Part shown: positions 8,815 to 17,526 of the stretch, piece after piece
Layout of the letters: every line of letters starts with the position of its first letter
How positions within the stretch are numbered: the first letter of the stretch is position 1
Assembly: GCF_014193895.1 (NCBI RefSeq)
Contig: NZ_BLZR01000001.1
Span: forward strand, 992,001-1,056,000
Length of the DNA stretch: 64,000 nt
Direction: 5' to 3'
Source: Clostridium fungisolvens
GTDB taxonomy: Bacteria > Bacillota > Clostridia > Clostridiales > Clostridiaceae
The notes under the pieces: model-generated
The model's input: only the letters and a program-made list of their open reading frames with translations
Databases searched by the model: none
What the model was told of the DNA's origin: nothing
Position numbers and translations under genes: made by a program

Positions 8815-8891
8815 TTAGATTATGGACAACTATGCTATAAAATTAAGGCTGGGATTTTCTAATGGATAAAAAGGTGAAAAGGGGTCAGGTT

Positions 8892-10751
8892 ATGAAAAAG
8901 CGAAAACATAGACTTGTTGGTATGACAAGAAAATTATTTATATTAATCTTTATTACACTTATACCATTAACTTTCCTAGTAGTATATGAAATTAAAAGTA
9001 ATTTTACATCAAGTATTAATCAAGAACTAAATTCAAGCCAAGACTATTGCGAAGCTATAAGCAGTTCGTTTACAAACTATATTACCAAGGTCTGGACCAA
9101 TCAATACTCAATTGGACTTTCCATGGCCTTAAACACAAAGTGGACACAGAGTGACATAGAGAAATTTATGAATGCTGTGCTTCCTTATGACAACGGTATA
9201 TTTAGCTATACCTGGTTAAAGCCAAATGGCGATGTAGTAACAAGTACAAGTGCTGGAGTTAGAGGGAAAAATATATCTGACAGAGATTATGTACAAGCTA
9301 TAATGCAAGGGAAAGATAAAGTTATTGGAGATTTAAGATATGCTGCAAATGGATATGATTTAATAATTCCAGTGGCAAGAGCTATACGAGTTAATGGAGT
9401 ATTGCAAGGGATAATTATAAGTAATATTGATATAAAAAGATTGGATAGTGTACTGCCGGCTAGAAGAACAGGAAAGTCAAGTAAATATGGATTGATAGAC
9501 AAGAATGGACGAATTGTTTACGCAAATGACATCAAGGGGTTATCCTATGACCAAAGAATCATACCAAAAAACTCCAATGCATGGAAGGCCCTTAACGGAG
9601 AGGTTTATAGATATAGTTTTAAAATATCTGACTTAGAAGGCGCAAAGCAAGTGGGGGTTGACTATCCGATTAAAGATATTGGCTGGAGCTGTTATGTAAC
9701 ATCACCTATTTCGCAAATAACAGGGATTCAGATAAAGCGAGTAAAGAACGACTTAATGGCACTAATACTAGTATATACTGTTTCGTTTATAATAGCATTT
9801 CTTATTGGAAGACAACATATATACTCAATCAATAAAATTAAGGATGTTACCAATAAGGCTCTTTACAAAGATGAAAATTATAAAACTGACTGTAAGGGTA
9901 TAGATGAATATGAAGAGGTTGTAGATGCCTTTAACCAAATTACAGAAGGCTATAATCAAAAAATAAACGAGGTAGAGGAATACAGTAATTTGAAGGCGAA
10001 TTTTATGGCTACTATGTCACACGAGTTAAAAACACCTTTAAATATTATTCTTGGCTGCGTTCAATTAATGGAAATACAAGTTATAGAAAACGAATCTTTT
10101 AAGAAGTATCTAAAGATACTAAAACAAAACAGCTTTAGACTTCTTAGGTTAATAAATAATTTTATTGATATAAATAAGATTGAAGTGGAAAATCTAACTT
10201 TAAATTTGGTAAATGATAATATCATAAGAGTTATTGAGGATATTTCCTTGTCCATTGTTGAATACACAAATCTAAAAAATATAGGAATTATATTTGATAC
10301 TGAAGTAGAAGAAAAGTATATGGCCTTTGATCATGATAAGATTGAGAGAATAGTACTCAACCTGTTATCCAATTCAATTAAATTTACGGAATCTGGAGGA
10401 GTTATAGCAATTAATATTTACGATAAAGATGATCATATAGTGGTTTCAGTAAAGGATAATGGTATAGGTATTCCAAAAGAAATGCAGAGGAAAATATTTG
10501 ATAGATTTGTGCAGGTAGACAGCACACTGAGAAGGAGAGCAGAAGGTAGTGGAATTGGTTTGTCACTAGTAAAATCTCTAGTTGAACTTCATGAGGGTTC
10601 AATATCAGTAAAGAGTGAAGTTGGTATAGGTAGTGAATTTATAATTGAACTTCCTGTAAAGCAGGTTGAAAAAAATCAAAAAGCAAGTATAGAAGGTAGT
10701 CTGTCTAACGTAGAAAAGATAAAAATTGAATTCTCAGATATATATACATAA
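8892..10751 (+). CDS. Orphan sensor histidine kinase with extracytoplasmic Cache domain
   Basis: Membrane kinase. TM1 (FILIFITLIPLTFLVVY) is followed by an extracellular segment of about 250 residues with the double-Cache pattern (ISDRDYVQAIMQGK, GKSSKYGLIDKNGRIVYAND, DIGWSCYVTSPISQI). TM2 and a short linker lead to HisKA (MATMSHELKTPLN, His about residue 377) and HATPase (NLLSNSIKF, VKDNGIGIP, GSGIGLSLVKSLVELH). Cache domains bind small ligands such as amino acids or organic acids. No response regulator is adjacent. Orphan clostridial kinases of this build can phosphorylate Spo0A directly, which is possible here but unproven. An ATG at 8862 is an alternative start with a weaker ribosome binding site. 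Confidence 0.92.
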   Translation: MKKRKHRLVGMTRKLFILIFITLIPLTFLVVYEIKSNFTSSINQELNSSQDYCEAISSSFTNYITKVWTNQYSIGLSMALNTKWTQSDIEKFMNAVLPYDNGIFSYTWLKPNGDVVTSTSAGVRGKNISDRDYVQAIMQGKDKVIGDLRYAANGYDLIIPVARAIRVNGVLQGIIISNIDIKRLDSVLPARRTGKSSKYGLIDKNGRIVYANDIKGLSYDQRIIPKNSNAWKALNGEVYRYSFKISDLEGAKQVGVDYPIKDIGWSCYVTSPISQITGIQIKRVKNDLMALILVYTVSFIIAFLIGRQHIYSINKIKDVTNKALYKDENYKTDCKGIDEYEEVVDAFNQITEGYNQKINEVEEYSNLKANFMATMSHELKTPLNIILGCVQLMEIQVIENESFKKYLKILKQNSFRLLRLINNFIDINKIEVENLTLNLVNDNIIRVIEDISLSIVEYTNLKNIGIIFDTEVEEKYMAFDHDKIERIVLNLLSNSIKFTESGGVIAINIYDKDDHIVVSVKDNGIGIPKEMQRKIFDRFVQVDSTLRRRAEGSGIGLSLVKSLVELHEGSISVKSEVGIGSEFIIELPVKQVEKNQKASIEGSLSNVEKIKIEFSDIYT

Positions 10752-10787
10752 ATATTCGGAAAGAAAGATATGCTAGGTAAAAAATAA

Positions 10788-10816
10788 TTGTAGTAATTTA
10801 ATAGTGAGAGTATAAT
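10788..10816 (+). promoter_or_regulatory. Likely promoter of the urease operon
   Basis: TTGTAG, 17 bases, TATAAT: a good SigA match, 125 bases before ureA. The terminator hairpin at 10876-10905 lies between this promoter and ureA. Confidence 0.5.
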
Positions 10817-10875
10817 ATTGCCATAAGAAAAATATTCCACATAAACAAAATAAAGATAGAATATTGATACAATGA

Positions 10876-10905
10876 GGTATCTCTTAATTGAGATACCCTT
10901 TTTTC
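10876..10905 (+). terminator. Terminator hairpin in front of ureA
   Basis: GGTATCTC, loop TTAATT, GAGATACC, then CTTTTTTC. It lies 125 bases after the kinase stop and 36 bases before ureA. It may simply end the kinase transcript. If the promoter at 10788 drives urease, it is instead a leader attenuator. Confidence 0.8.
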
Positions 10906-10940
10906 ATTGAGTATGAAATTTTGAAAGGGAAGGTGTTTTT

Positions 10941-11243
10941 ATGTATTTTACTCCTAGAGAGATGGAAAAGCTAATGCTTCACTATGCAGGAGAGCTTGCA
11001 AGAAAACGTAAGGATAGAGGCTTAAAGCTTAATTATCCAGAAGCAGTTGCACTTATATGCTCTGAGCTTATGGAAGCAGCGAGAGATGGGAAGACTGTAA
11101 CAGAACTTATGAACCTTGGAACAAAGATATTAAAGGAAGAGGATGTAATGGAAGGAATATCTGAAATGATTGATGAAGTTCAAATAGAAGCAACCTTTCC
11201 AGACGGCACAAAACTAGTTACTGTCCATAATCCAATAAGGTAG
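10941..11243 (+). CDS. ureA: Urease subunit gamma
   Basis: A 100-residue structural subunit of urease, which hydrolyses urea to ammonia and carbamate in the cytoplasm. It begins with the family's MYFTPREMEKLMLHYAGELA and contains LNYPEAVALICSELMEAARDG and EVQIEATFPDGTKLVTVHNPI, with normal length. GGGAAGGTG lies upstream of the ATG. It is first gene of ureABCEFGD; ureB follows after 8 bases. Confidence 0.98.
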   Translation: MYFTPREMEKLMLHYAGELARKRKDRGLKLNYPEAVALICSELMEAARDGKTVTELMNLGTKILKEEDVMEGISEMIDEVQIEATFPDGTKLVTVHNPIR

Positions 11244-11251
11244 GTGTTAAA

Positions 11252-11620
11252 ATGAAACCAGGTGAAATAATCGTTAAGGATAGAGATATTATATGTAACG
11301 AAGGAAGAAAAACAAAGATTTTAATTGTTTCTAATACTGGAGATAGACCAGTTCAGGTAGGCTCACATTTCCATTTTTTTGAGGTGAATAAGTGTATCGA
11401 ATTTGATAGAGCTGAAGCCTTTGGTATGAGGCTTGATATAGCATCGGGTACTGCAGTACGTTTTGAGCCAGGTGAAGAGAAGGAAATCCAATTAGTTGAA
11501 ATCGGTGGTAAGAAGCTGGTATATGGACTTAATGATTTAACCGCAGGAGCTACTGATGAAGCTAATAAAGAAGATAGTTTAAATAGAGCAAAAGAAAACT
11601 CTTTTAAAGGGGTGAAATAA
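11252..11620 (+). CDS. ureB: Urease subunit beta
   Basis: A 122-residue beta subunit with MKPGEIIVKDRDI, the conserved NTGDRPVQVGSHFHFFEVN core, and GTAVRFEPGEEKEIQLVEIGG. The last 20 or so residues (polar, EANKEDSLNRAKENS) are a short tail beyond the usual core. It sits between ureA and ureC with 8- and 1-base spacing, so the three structural subunits are one translational unit. Confidence 0.98.
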   Translation: MKPGEIIVKDRDIICNEGRKTKILIVSNTGDRPVQVGSHFHFFEVNKCIEFDRAEAFGMRLDIASGTAVRFEPGEEKEIQLVEIGGKKLVYGLNDLTAGATDEANKEDSLNRAKENSFKGVK

Positions 11621-11621
11621 T

Positions 11622-13343
11622 ATGAGTTTTAAAATAAAGGCTAGAGACTATGCCAATATGTATGGACCAACCACTGGAGATAGAGTAAGACTTGCAGATA
11701 CAGACATAATCATAGAGGTTGAAAAGGATTATACAACTTATGGGGATGAGTGCAAGTTTGGTGGAGGTAAGACTCTAAGAGATGGTATGGGACAGTCAGC
11801 GTTAGGTGTAAGGGCAGAAGGTGTATTGGATCTAGTTATAACTAATGCTTTAGTTTTAGATTATACAGGGATATTTAAGGCAGACATAGGAATAAAGGAT
11901 GGAAAGATTGTAGGTATAGGTAAAGCAGGTAATACAGACATTATGGATAATGTAGATGAAAATATGATAGTAGGGGCATCTACCGAAGCTATAGCAGGAG
12001 AAGGAATGATCTTAACTGCTGGTGGAATAGATACTCATATTCACTTTATATCTCCTCAGCAGATTGAAACTGCCCTGTACAGTGGCATAACCACAATGAT
12101 TGGTGGAGGCACAGGTCCAGCTGATGGAACTAATGCTACAACTTGTACTCCTGGTGCTTTTTATATAGAAAGAATGCTTGAAGCTGCAGAAGAGTTTCCA
12201 ATGAATCTTGGATTTTTAGGAAAAGGAAATTCTTCTTCTTTAGATGCTTTGAGAGAGCAGGTGGAAGCTGGTGCTCTTGGACTTAAGCTTCATGAAGATT
12301 GGGGAAGTACTCCAAAAGCCATAGATACTTGTCTTGCAGTAGCAGATGAATATGATGTTCAAGTAGCTATTCATACTGATACTTTAAATGAAGCAGGTTT
12401 TGTAGAGGATACTGTAGCAGCAATAGGTGGAAGAACTATTCACACTTATCATACAGAAGGAGCAGGTGGAGGTCATGCACCGGATATTATGAAAATAGCT
12501 TCTTTTCCTAATATACTTCCTTCATCTACAAATCCAACAAGACCATATACAGTGAATACTATAGATGAGCATTTAGATATGCTTATGGTTTGTCATCACT
12601 TAGATAAGAAAGTACCAGAAGATATAGCTTTTGCAGACTCAAGAATAAGACCAGAAACTATAGCAGCAGAAGATATATTTCATGACATGGGGATCTTTAG
12701 CATGTTAAGTTCAGACTCGCAAGCAATGGGAAGAGTTGGAGAAGTTATAATAAGAACTTGGCAGACTGCAGATAAGATGAAGAAACAAAGAGGACTTTTA
12801 CCTGAAGACAAAGACTTAGGCTGTGATAACTTTAGAGCAAAAAGATATGTAGCAAAGTATACAATAAATCCAGCAATTACTCACGGTATATCTAAATATG
12901 TAGGTTCTGTTGAAGTAGGAAAATATGCTGACTTAGTATTGTGGAAGCCTGCTTTCTTTGGAGTAAAGCCTGAGATGATAATTAAAGCTGGAATGATTAC
13001 TGCAAGTAGAATGGGAGATGCCAATGCATCTATACCAACTCCTCAGCCAGTTATTTATAGAAATATGTTTGGAGCCTTCGGCAAGGCTAAATATAAATGC
13101 TGTATGACTTTTGTATCTAAGGCCTCTTTAGAAAATGGAAATATAGAAAAGCTAGGACTTAATAAGACTGTACTTCCAGTAGAAAACTGCAGGAACATAG
13201 GAAAGAAAGATATGGTTCTAAACTCAGAGACTCCAAAGATTGAGGTAAACCCTGAGAACTATGAAGTTAAAGTTGATGGGCAGCATGTAACCTGTAAACC
13301 AATTAAGGAAGCGTCCTTAGCTCAGAGGTATTTCTTATTTTAA
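11622..13343 (+). CDS. ureC: Urease subunit alpha (catalytic)
   Basis: A 573-residue amidohydrolase-fold subunit that carries the dinickel centre. The nickel ligands are all present: His139 and His141 (DTHIHF), the carbamylated Lys222 (GLKLHEDWG), His251 (VAIHTDT), His277 (TYHTEGAGGGHAPD) and Asp365 (MLSSDSQAMGR). The mobile-flap pair Cys324-His325 (MVCHHLDK) is also intact. The enzyme should be active once nickel is loaded by UreDEFG. GGGGTGAAATAAT precedes the ATG. A 120-base AT-rich gap separates it from ureE; no clear promoter or terminator is seen there. Confidence 0.99.
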   Translation: MSFKIKARDYANMYGPTTGDRVRLADTDIIIEVEKDYTTYGDECKFGGGKTLRDGMGQSALGVRAEGVLDLVITNALVLDYTGIFKADIGIKDGKIVGIGKAGNTDIMDNVDENMIVGASTEAIAGEGMILTAGGIDTHIHFISPQQIETALYSGITTMIGGGTGPADGTNATTCTPGAFYIERMLEAAEEFPMNLGFLGKGNSSSLDALREQVEAGALGLKLHEDWGSTPKAIDTCLAVADEYDVQVAIHTDTLNEAGFVEDTVAAIGGRTIHTYHTEGAGGGHAPDIMKIASFPNILPSSTNPTRPYTVNTIDEHLDMLMVCHHLDKKVPEDIAFADSRIRPETIAAEDIFHDMGIFSMLSSDSQAMGRVGEVIIRTWQTADKMKKQRGLLPEDKDLGCDNFRAKRYVAKYTINPAITHGISKYVGSVEVGKYADLVLWKPAFFGVKPEMIIKAGMITASRMGDANASIPTPQPVIYRNMFGAFGKAKYKCCMTFVSKASLENGNIEKLGLNKTVLPVENCRNIGKKDMVLNSETPKIEVNPENYEVKVDGQHVTCKPIKEASLAQRYFLF

Positions 13344-13463
13344 GAAAGCATTCAAACCGTTGGTATGCCTATATATTTATATAATTATAACATTAAAAAA
13401 ACACATAATTATTTAATTATAAATTTAAATGATTATATATTACCAGTTAGATAGGAGTAATTT

Positions 13464-13937
13464 ATGTTAGTTGAAAGTATATTAGGAACTTTAGAAGACT
13501 TTGATGTTCATGGAAAAGAAATAGATTTCGTGGATATAGAGTGGTATGAAGTCAATAAAAAGATAATAAAGAAAGTAAGTTCCAGCGGAAGACAGGTTGG
13601 AATTAGACTAGATGGAAGTAGAAAACTTAATCATAAGGATGTACTTCATGATGATTCTGAATTTATAGTGATTGTAAATATACCTGAGTGTGAAGCTATT
13701 TCAATAAAGCCTTCAACTATGGAGGAAATGGGAAGAATATGTTATGAAATAGGAAATAAACACATTCCATTATTTCTGCATCATGAGGAGATACTTGTGC
13801 CTTATGATGAACCTTTGATGAAGCTACTTGAGAAAAATAACTTTAATCCACAGAAGGTTTCAGCTAGACTTACAAACGGTTTAGAAACTCACAGCCATAG
13901 TCATAGCCACGGACATAGCCATGAGCATGAACATTAG
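13464..13937 (+). CDS. ureE: Urease accessory protein UreE (nickel chaperone)
   Basis: A 157-residue nickel-binding metallochaperone that delivers Ni2+ to the UreDFG-apoenzyme complex. It has an N-terminal peptide-binding domain and a metal-binding domain with GNKHIPLFLHHEEILVPYDE. The C terminus is a histidine-rich tail (HSHSHSHGHSHEHEH) that can bind several nickel ions and may also store them. TAGGAG lies 7 bases upstream. The last codons overlap the start of ureF by 17 bases in another frame, so the His-rich coding sequence also encodes the UreF N terminus. Confidence 0.97.
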   Translation: MLVESILGTLEDFDVHGKEIDFVDIEWYEVNKKIIKKVSSSGRQVGIRLDGSRKLNHKDVLHDDSEFIVIVNIPECEAISIKPSTMEEMGRICYEIGNKHIPLFLHHEEILVPYDEPLMKLLEKNNFNPQKVSARLTNGLETHSHSHSHGHSHEHEH

Positions 13938-14619
13938 TAATCAATTTTTTACACTGCTTCAGATTGCTGACTCCATATTTCCTATAGGTTCTTATACTCA
14001 GTCAAATGGACTTGAGACCTATGTACAAAAAGGAATTGTAAAGGATAGTGAATCATCAAAGGAGTACTTGAGGCACATGCTTACAAGTAGTGTAAAATAT
14101 AATGACGGATTAGCTGTGAAATTAGCCTATGAGTATGCAAAAGTGAGAGACATAGATAAAATATTAGAACTTGACGATTTGCTTACCTGCTCTAAGGCAC
14201 CAAGGGAAATAAAAGAAGGTAGTATGAAGCTATGCACTAGATTTATTAAGCTTGTTAACACTATAAAAAGAACCGAACTTATTGATTTGTACGAGAAAGC
14301 TGTAAATGGAGAAAAAGCTTATGGCCAGTACTGTATTTCTTTTGGGATCTTTGCAGCAGAGTGTGATATATCAAAGGAAGAAGCTTTGATGGCGTATGTG
14401 TATAATCAGGCTTCTTCAATAATAAATAACTGCACTAAACTTGTTCCTTTAGGACAGTTAGATGGTCAAAAAGCACTTTTTAGTATGCAAGAAGTTATGT
14501 CGAATATTACCCAGGAAATATTGGAGCTTACAGTGAATGATATCGGAAGATGTAGTATAGGGGCGGATATAAGAGCAATGCAGCATGAGGATTTATATTC
14601 TAGATTGTATATGTCTTAG
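13921..14619 (+). CDS. ureF: Urease accessory protein UreF
   Basis: A 232-residue all-helical accessory protein that, with UreD and UreG, forms the activation complex; it acts as a check on UreG GTPase activity. Motifs: LLQIADSIFPIGSYTQSNGLE, NDGLAVKLAYEYA and the C-terminal DIRAMQHEDLYSRLYMS. The start lies inside ureE with no clear Shine-Dalgarno site, so it is probably translated by ribosomes finishing ureE. A second in-frame ATG lies two codons in. Confidence 0.96.
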   Translation: MSMNISNQFFTLLQIADSIFPIGSYTQSNGLETYVQKGIVKDSESSKEYLRHMLTSSVKYNDGLAVKLAYEYAKVRDIDKILELDDLLTCSKAPREIKEGSMKLCTRFIKLVNTIKRTELIDLYEKAVNGEKAYGQYCISFGIFAAECDISKEEALMAYVYNQASSIINNCTKLVPLGQLDGQKALFSMQEVMSNITQEILELTVNDIGRCSIGADIRAMQHEDLYSRLYMS

Positions 14620-14700
14620 TCTTAAATATTGTGTTGAAGTTTATGCGGCGCTGTATGTGATATTTTATAAATAACGACTAAGAGTAAATGTGATTTTGGA

Positions 14701-14747
14701 GAGGAGGAAATGTTGATTTTTAAGTAGTCAACATAAGTGAATATATG
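14701..14747 (+). promoter_or_regulatory. Displaced ribosome binding site with hairpin before ureG
   Basis: GAGGAGG (14701-14707) is 38 bases from the ureG ATG at 14745, too far for normal use. Between them the perfect 7-bp pair ATGTTGA (14710-14716) and TCAACAT (14728-14734) would fold out 25 bases and bring the site to about 12 bases. The near site in front of the ATG is poor. The same site also precedes a five-codon frame, ATG TTG ATT TTT AAG TAG. Confidence 0.5.
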
Positions 14748-15353
14748 AGTTATGTAAAGATAGGAATTGCAGGTCCAGTTGGATCAGGGAAAACTGCATT
14801 AATTGAAAGACTTACAAGAGAAATGAGTAAAGAATACAGTGTAGCTGTAATAACAAACGATATATATACAAAAGAGGATGCAGAGTTTTTAACTGCAAAC
14901 AGTATTCTTCCAAAGGAAAGAATCATGGGGGTAGAGACCGGTGGATGTCCTCATACTGCAATAAGAGAAGATGCTTCTATGAATCTTGAAGCTGTGGATA
15001 TGATGGCAAAAAGATTTCCAGATGTTGAGATAATATTTATAGAGAGCGGTGGAGACAATCTATCAGCTACCTTTAGCCCAGACTTAGCAGATTCAACTAT
15101 ATATGTTATAGATGTATCCGGTGGAGATAAGATTCCAAGAAAAGGTGGACCTGGAATAACAAGATCTGATCTTCTTATAATAAACAAGATAGATTTAGCA
15201 CCATATGTTGGTGCAAGTCTTGAGGTAATGGAAAGAGATTCTATAAAGATGAGAGGAACTAAACCTTTTATTTTCACAGATCTTCATAACAAAGTAGGAT
15301 TAGATAAGGTTATAAATTGGATTAAAGAAAATGTTCTGCTTGAGGGAGTGTAA
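14745..15353 (+). CDS. ureG: Urease accessory protein UreG (GTPase)
   Basis: A 202-residue SIMIBI-class GTPase that powers nickel insertion into urease. It has a P-loop GPVGSGKT (residues 10-17), GVETGGCPHTAIRED with the Cys-Pro-His nickel site, ESGGDNLSATFSPDLAD and the guanine-specificity motif NKIDLA. The start is fixed by the conserved beginning MSYVKIGIAGPVGSGKTALI. A 125-base gap separates it from ureF. Its stop overlaps the ureD ATG (TAATG). Confidence 0.98.
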   Translation: MSYVKIGIAGPVGSGKTALIERLTREMSKEYSVAVITNDIYTKEDAEFLTANSILPKERIMGVETGGCPHTAIREDASMNLEAVDMMAKRFPDVEIIFIESGGDNLSATFSPDLADSTIYVIDVSGGDKIPRKGGPGITRSDLLIINKIDLAPYVGASLEVMERDSIKMRGTKPFIFTDLHNKVGLDKVINWIKENVLLEGV

Positions 15354-16147
15354 TGATCAATAATTACGAGAAAGATAGTCATATTAATATAATAGCTTCA
15401 GTTAAAAAGGATAGGACTATTTTAGAAGATAGCTATTTTACAGCTCCTTTTAAAACCATAAGACCTTTTTACGATGAGCAGTATAATATTATGAAACTTT
15501 GTATAATGAATGTATCCCCAGGAATATTAGAAGGAGATAAGTACTTCTTAAGTTTTCATATTAAAGAAGGCGCTAGGCTTCATATATACTCACAATCTTA
15601 CAGCAAGATATTCAATATGAAGGAAGGCAGTGCCTATCAAAAACTTAAGGTAAGCTTAGAGAAGAACAGTAGGTTTGAGTATTTTTTAATGCCTACAATG
15701 CCTTTTAATGGCTCTAACTTTTTTAGTGAAGCAGATATACATCTTGAAAATGGAAGTGAGTTATTATATAGAGAAATATTATCTTGTGGAAGATATATGT
15801 CTGGAGAAAGATTTGATTTCAATATATACTCATCAAAAACTAAGCTATATTACAATGGTAAATTAATTTTCTTTGATAACACTTTTCTTGAACCAAAGAA
15901 GCAAAATCTAGATGAAATAGGGTATTACGAAGGTTATACTCACCAAGCTAATGTATATATAATAAATGATAAAATAGATGAAGAGTTTAGAGATAAAATT
16001 GTAGGTTATCTAAATTCTCAAGAAGGCATCATAGCTGGAGCAAGTATAAATCATGAAAAAATGATAACTATAAGAATTCTTGGAAACAGCTCAGATAAAT
16101 TAGCAAAGATAACTGAGGGAATTAGGGAGATTGATTTAGAAAGATAG
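15353..16147 (+). CDS. ureD: Urease accessory protein UreD (UreH)
   Basis: A 264-residue scaffold protein that binds apo-urease and recruits UreF and UreG. Motifs: YDEQYNIMKLCIMNVSPGIL, GDKYFLSFHIKEGARLHIYS, YFLMPTMPFNGSNF and LYREILSCGRYMSGERFDF. It is placed last in the operon, whereas many organisms have it first. It overlaps the ureG stop by one base. No nickel or urea transporter gene follows in the operon. Confidence 0.95.
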   Translation: MINNYEKDSHINIIASVKKDRTILEDSYFTAPFKTIRPFYDEQYNIMKLCIMNVSPGILEGDKYFLSFHIKEGARLHIYSQSYSKIFNMKEGSAYQKLKVSLEKNSRFEYFLMPTMPFNGSNFFSEADIHLENGSELLYREILSCGRYMSGERFDFNIYSSKTKLYYNGKLIFFDNTFLEPKKQNLDEIGYYEGYTHQANVYIINDKIDEEFRDKIVGYLNSQEGIIAGASINHEKMITIRILGNSSDKLAKITEGIREIDLER

Positions 16148-16171
16148 TTTATTTTAAACCTAAGCACATGA

Positions 16172-16202
16172 AGCCATAGGGGTTAATCCCTATGGCTATT
16201 TC
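16172..16202. terminator. Hairpin at the end of the urease operon
   Basis: AGCCATAGGG and CCCTATGGCT pair around GTTAAT. The T-run is poor (ATTTC), so termination may be partial. The convergent gene at 16210 ends beside it. Confidence 0.65.
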
Positions 16203-16209
16203 AAAATAT

Positions 16210-17526
16210 TTAATTATTGAGCTGTAACTTAGGTACAACCAATGATTTGCTCAAATTTTTTCTTCCATAGATACTGCAAATTATGCCTATAAGAGCTAAA
16301 TTAACAACCGTAGAAAAAGGACTATAACTAAAAAATGGCATGAATGCTGATACAAAAGGAATTAAGTTTAAGTTTAATGCTACTGATAATAAAAATTCAA
16401 CAGCTAATATAAAGGATATTAATGTGAATAAATTTCTTCCATACTGGTTTTTTATAGATTTAGAAGTTCTAAAAAGATTTGTTAATAAAAATAGAATCAA
16501 TATTAAAAGTGTTAATGCTACAACCCAGCCGAAAGTATAAATTATATAGGTATAAATTAAACCTTCATTTATAACTGGAGTGTTGGATAAAATTTCAGTT
16601 GATATACCATTTCCAAATAGATTTGAATCTAAAATTATTTTTTGAATTATTTCATTTAAATAATTTGCGCCACTAGTGTTATTTCTAAAATTTAAGAGAT
16701 CTATTAACCTATAATATCTATATTGAGTACTGAACATAGCAAAACAAATTACAGATATGCTTGCACCTATGGTAGCTAATATATATCTTATATTTATTTT
16801 AGAGTTTACCAATAAAATTATAGAAAAAATTGAAAATAATGCTGCACAAAAATACTGATCTGATATTAATATTAAATAAATACATAAAGCTATTAGAGAT
16901 AACTTTTTGATTATTGAATATTTTAAATTAGTCAATCTAGGCAATATGCCATTTAAGGCAATTGAATTTAATATAATTGTAGCTAGGGCGATATCAAAGT
17001 TCTTTCCTACTAGGTTTATTCCTAAGATAAGATTAATCTTATATGGAAAAGACACTATTAAAAAGAAAACAAAGTTTGTTATGAAATAAATATGCCAAGA
17101 GTAATTTTCGAGTTTTCTATAATCAAATAAGTAAGCAGTAATTCCTATTAAGCTTCCTAATAGAGTACATACAATAGTTGTTATGTAGTTACTATAGGAC
17201 ATTACCTTAGGAGAATTTTTAAAAATCGAAAACTGAGTAAACAAACCAAATGCAACAAATAATGAACATATTATTAATGTTTTATATTCAGGTGCTTTTT
17301 TATACACCTTATTTAGATCAAAGCCTATCTTTTCGCTGTCTCCCATATGGGAAATTGCAAGCTTTTCAGCTTCTTGGAAGCTTGAACCTTGAGCAATATA
17401 TTCTCCTTTTATATCCTCAAGATGGCAAGCTAGCTCTTCCTTTATATCCTGATGAACCTCGGTACATTTTATCTGAGTACAAACTTCCTCAGTAAATTTA
17501 TCAAATAAGTTATTATCTATCCCCAT
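16210..17526 (-). CDS. SEDS (FtsW/RodA)-like membrane protein with N-terminal permease-prefix domain
   Basis: The first 75 or so residues are a soluble HAAS/permease-prefix type domain (EEVCTQIKCTEVHQDIKEEL, EAEKLAISHMGD), common in proteins encoded beside PadR regulators. About ten hydrophobic segments follow. The C-terminal part (PFVSAFMPFFSYSPFSTVVN) matches the SEDS signature usually written LPFISYGGSS. The region that normally holds the catalytic Asp (HTDFIFA) reads NEGLIYTY, with Gly at the Asp position. SEDS proteins polymerise peptidoglycan; this one probably cannot. The ATG at 17526 has GGGAGG 7 bases upstream and overlaps the padR stop by 10 bases. Homology is by motif, not by alignment. 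Confidence 0.75.
   Translation of the reverse strand: MGIDNNLFDKFTEEVCTQIKCTEVHQDIKEELACHLEDIKGEYIAQGSSFQEAEKLAISHMGDSEKIGFDLNKVYKKAPEYKTLIICSLFVAFGLFTQFSIFKNSPKVMSYSNYITTIVCTLLGSLIGITAYLFDYRKLENYSWHIYFITNFVFFLIVSFPYKINLILGINLVGKNFDIALATIILNSIALNGILPRLTNLKYSIIKKLSLIALCIYLILISDQYFCAALFSIFSIILLVNSKINIRYILATIGASISVICFAMFSTQYRYYRLIDLLNFRNNTSGANYLNEIIQKIILDSNLFGNGISTEILSNTPVINEGLIYTYIIYTFGWVVALTLLILILFLLTNLFRTSKSIKNQYGRNLFTLISFILAVEFLLSVALNLNLIPFVSAFMPFFSYSPFSTVVNLALIGIICSIYGRKNLSKSLVVPKLQLNN

Noticed and set aside
14951..15277. Minus-strand frame inside ureG
   Set aside because: UreG is a highly conserved protein in the plus frame; the reverse frame is a by-product.
10941..16147. Urease operon as recently acquired DNA
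   Set aside because: Codon use and AT content look like the neighbours, and no mobile element or repeat borders it. A compositional test against the genome would be needed to claim transfer.
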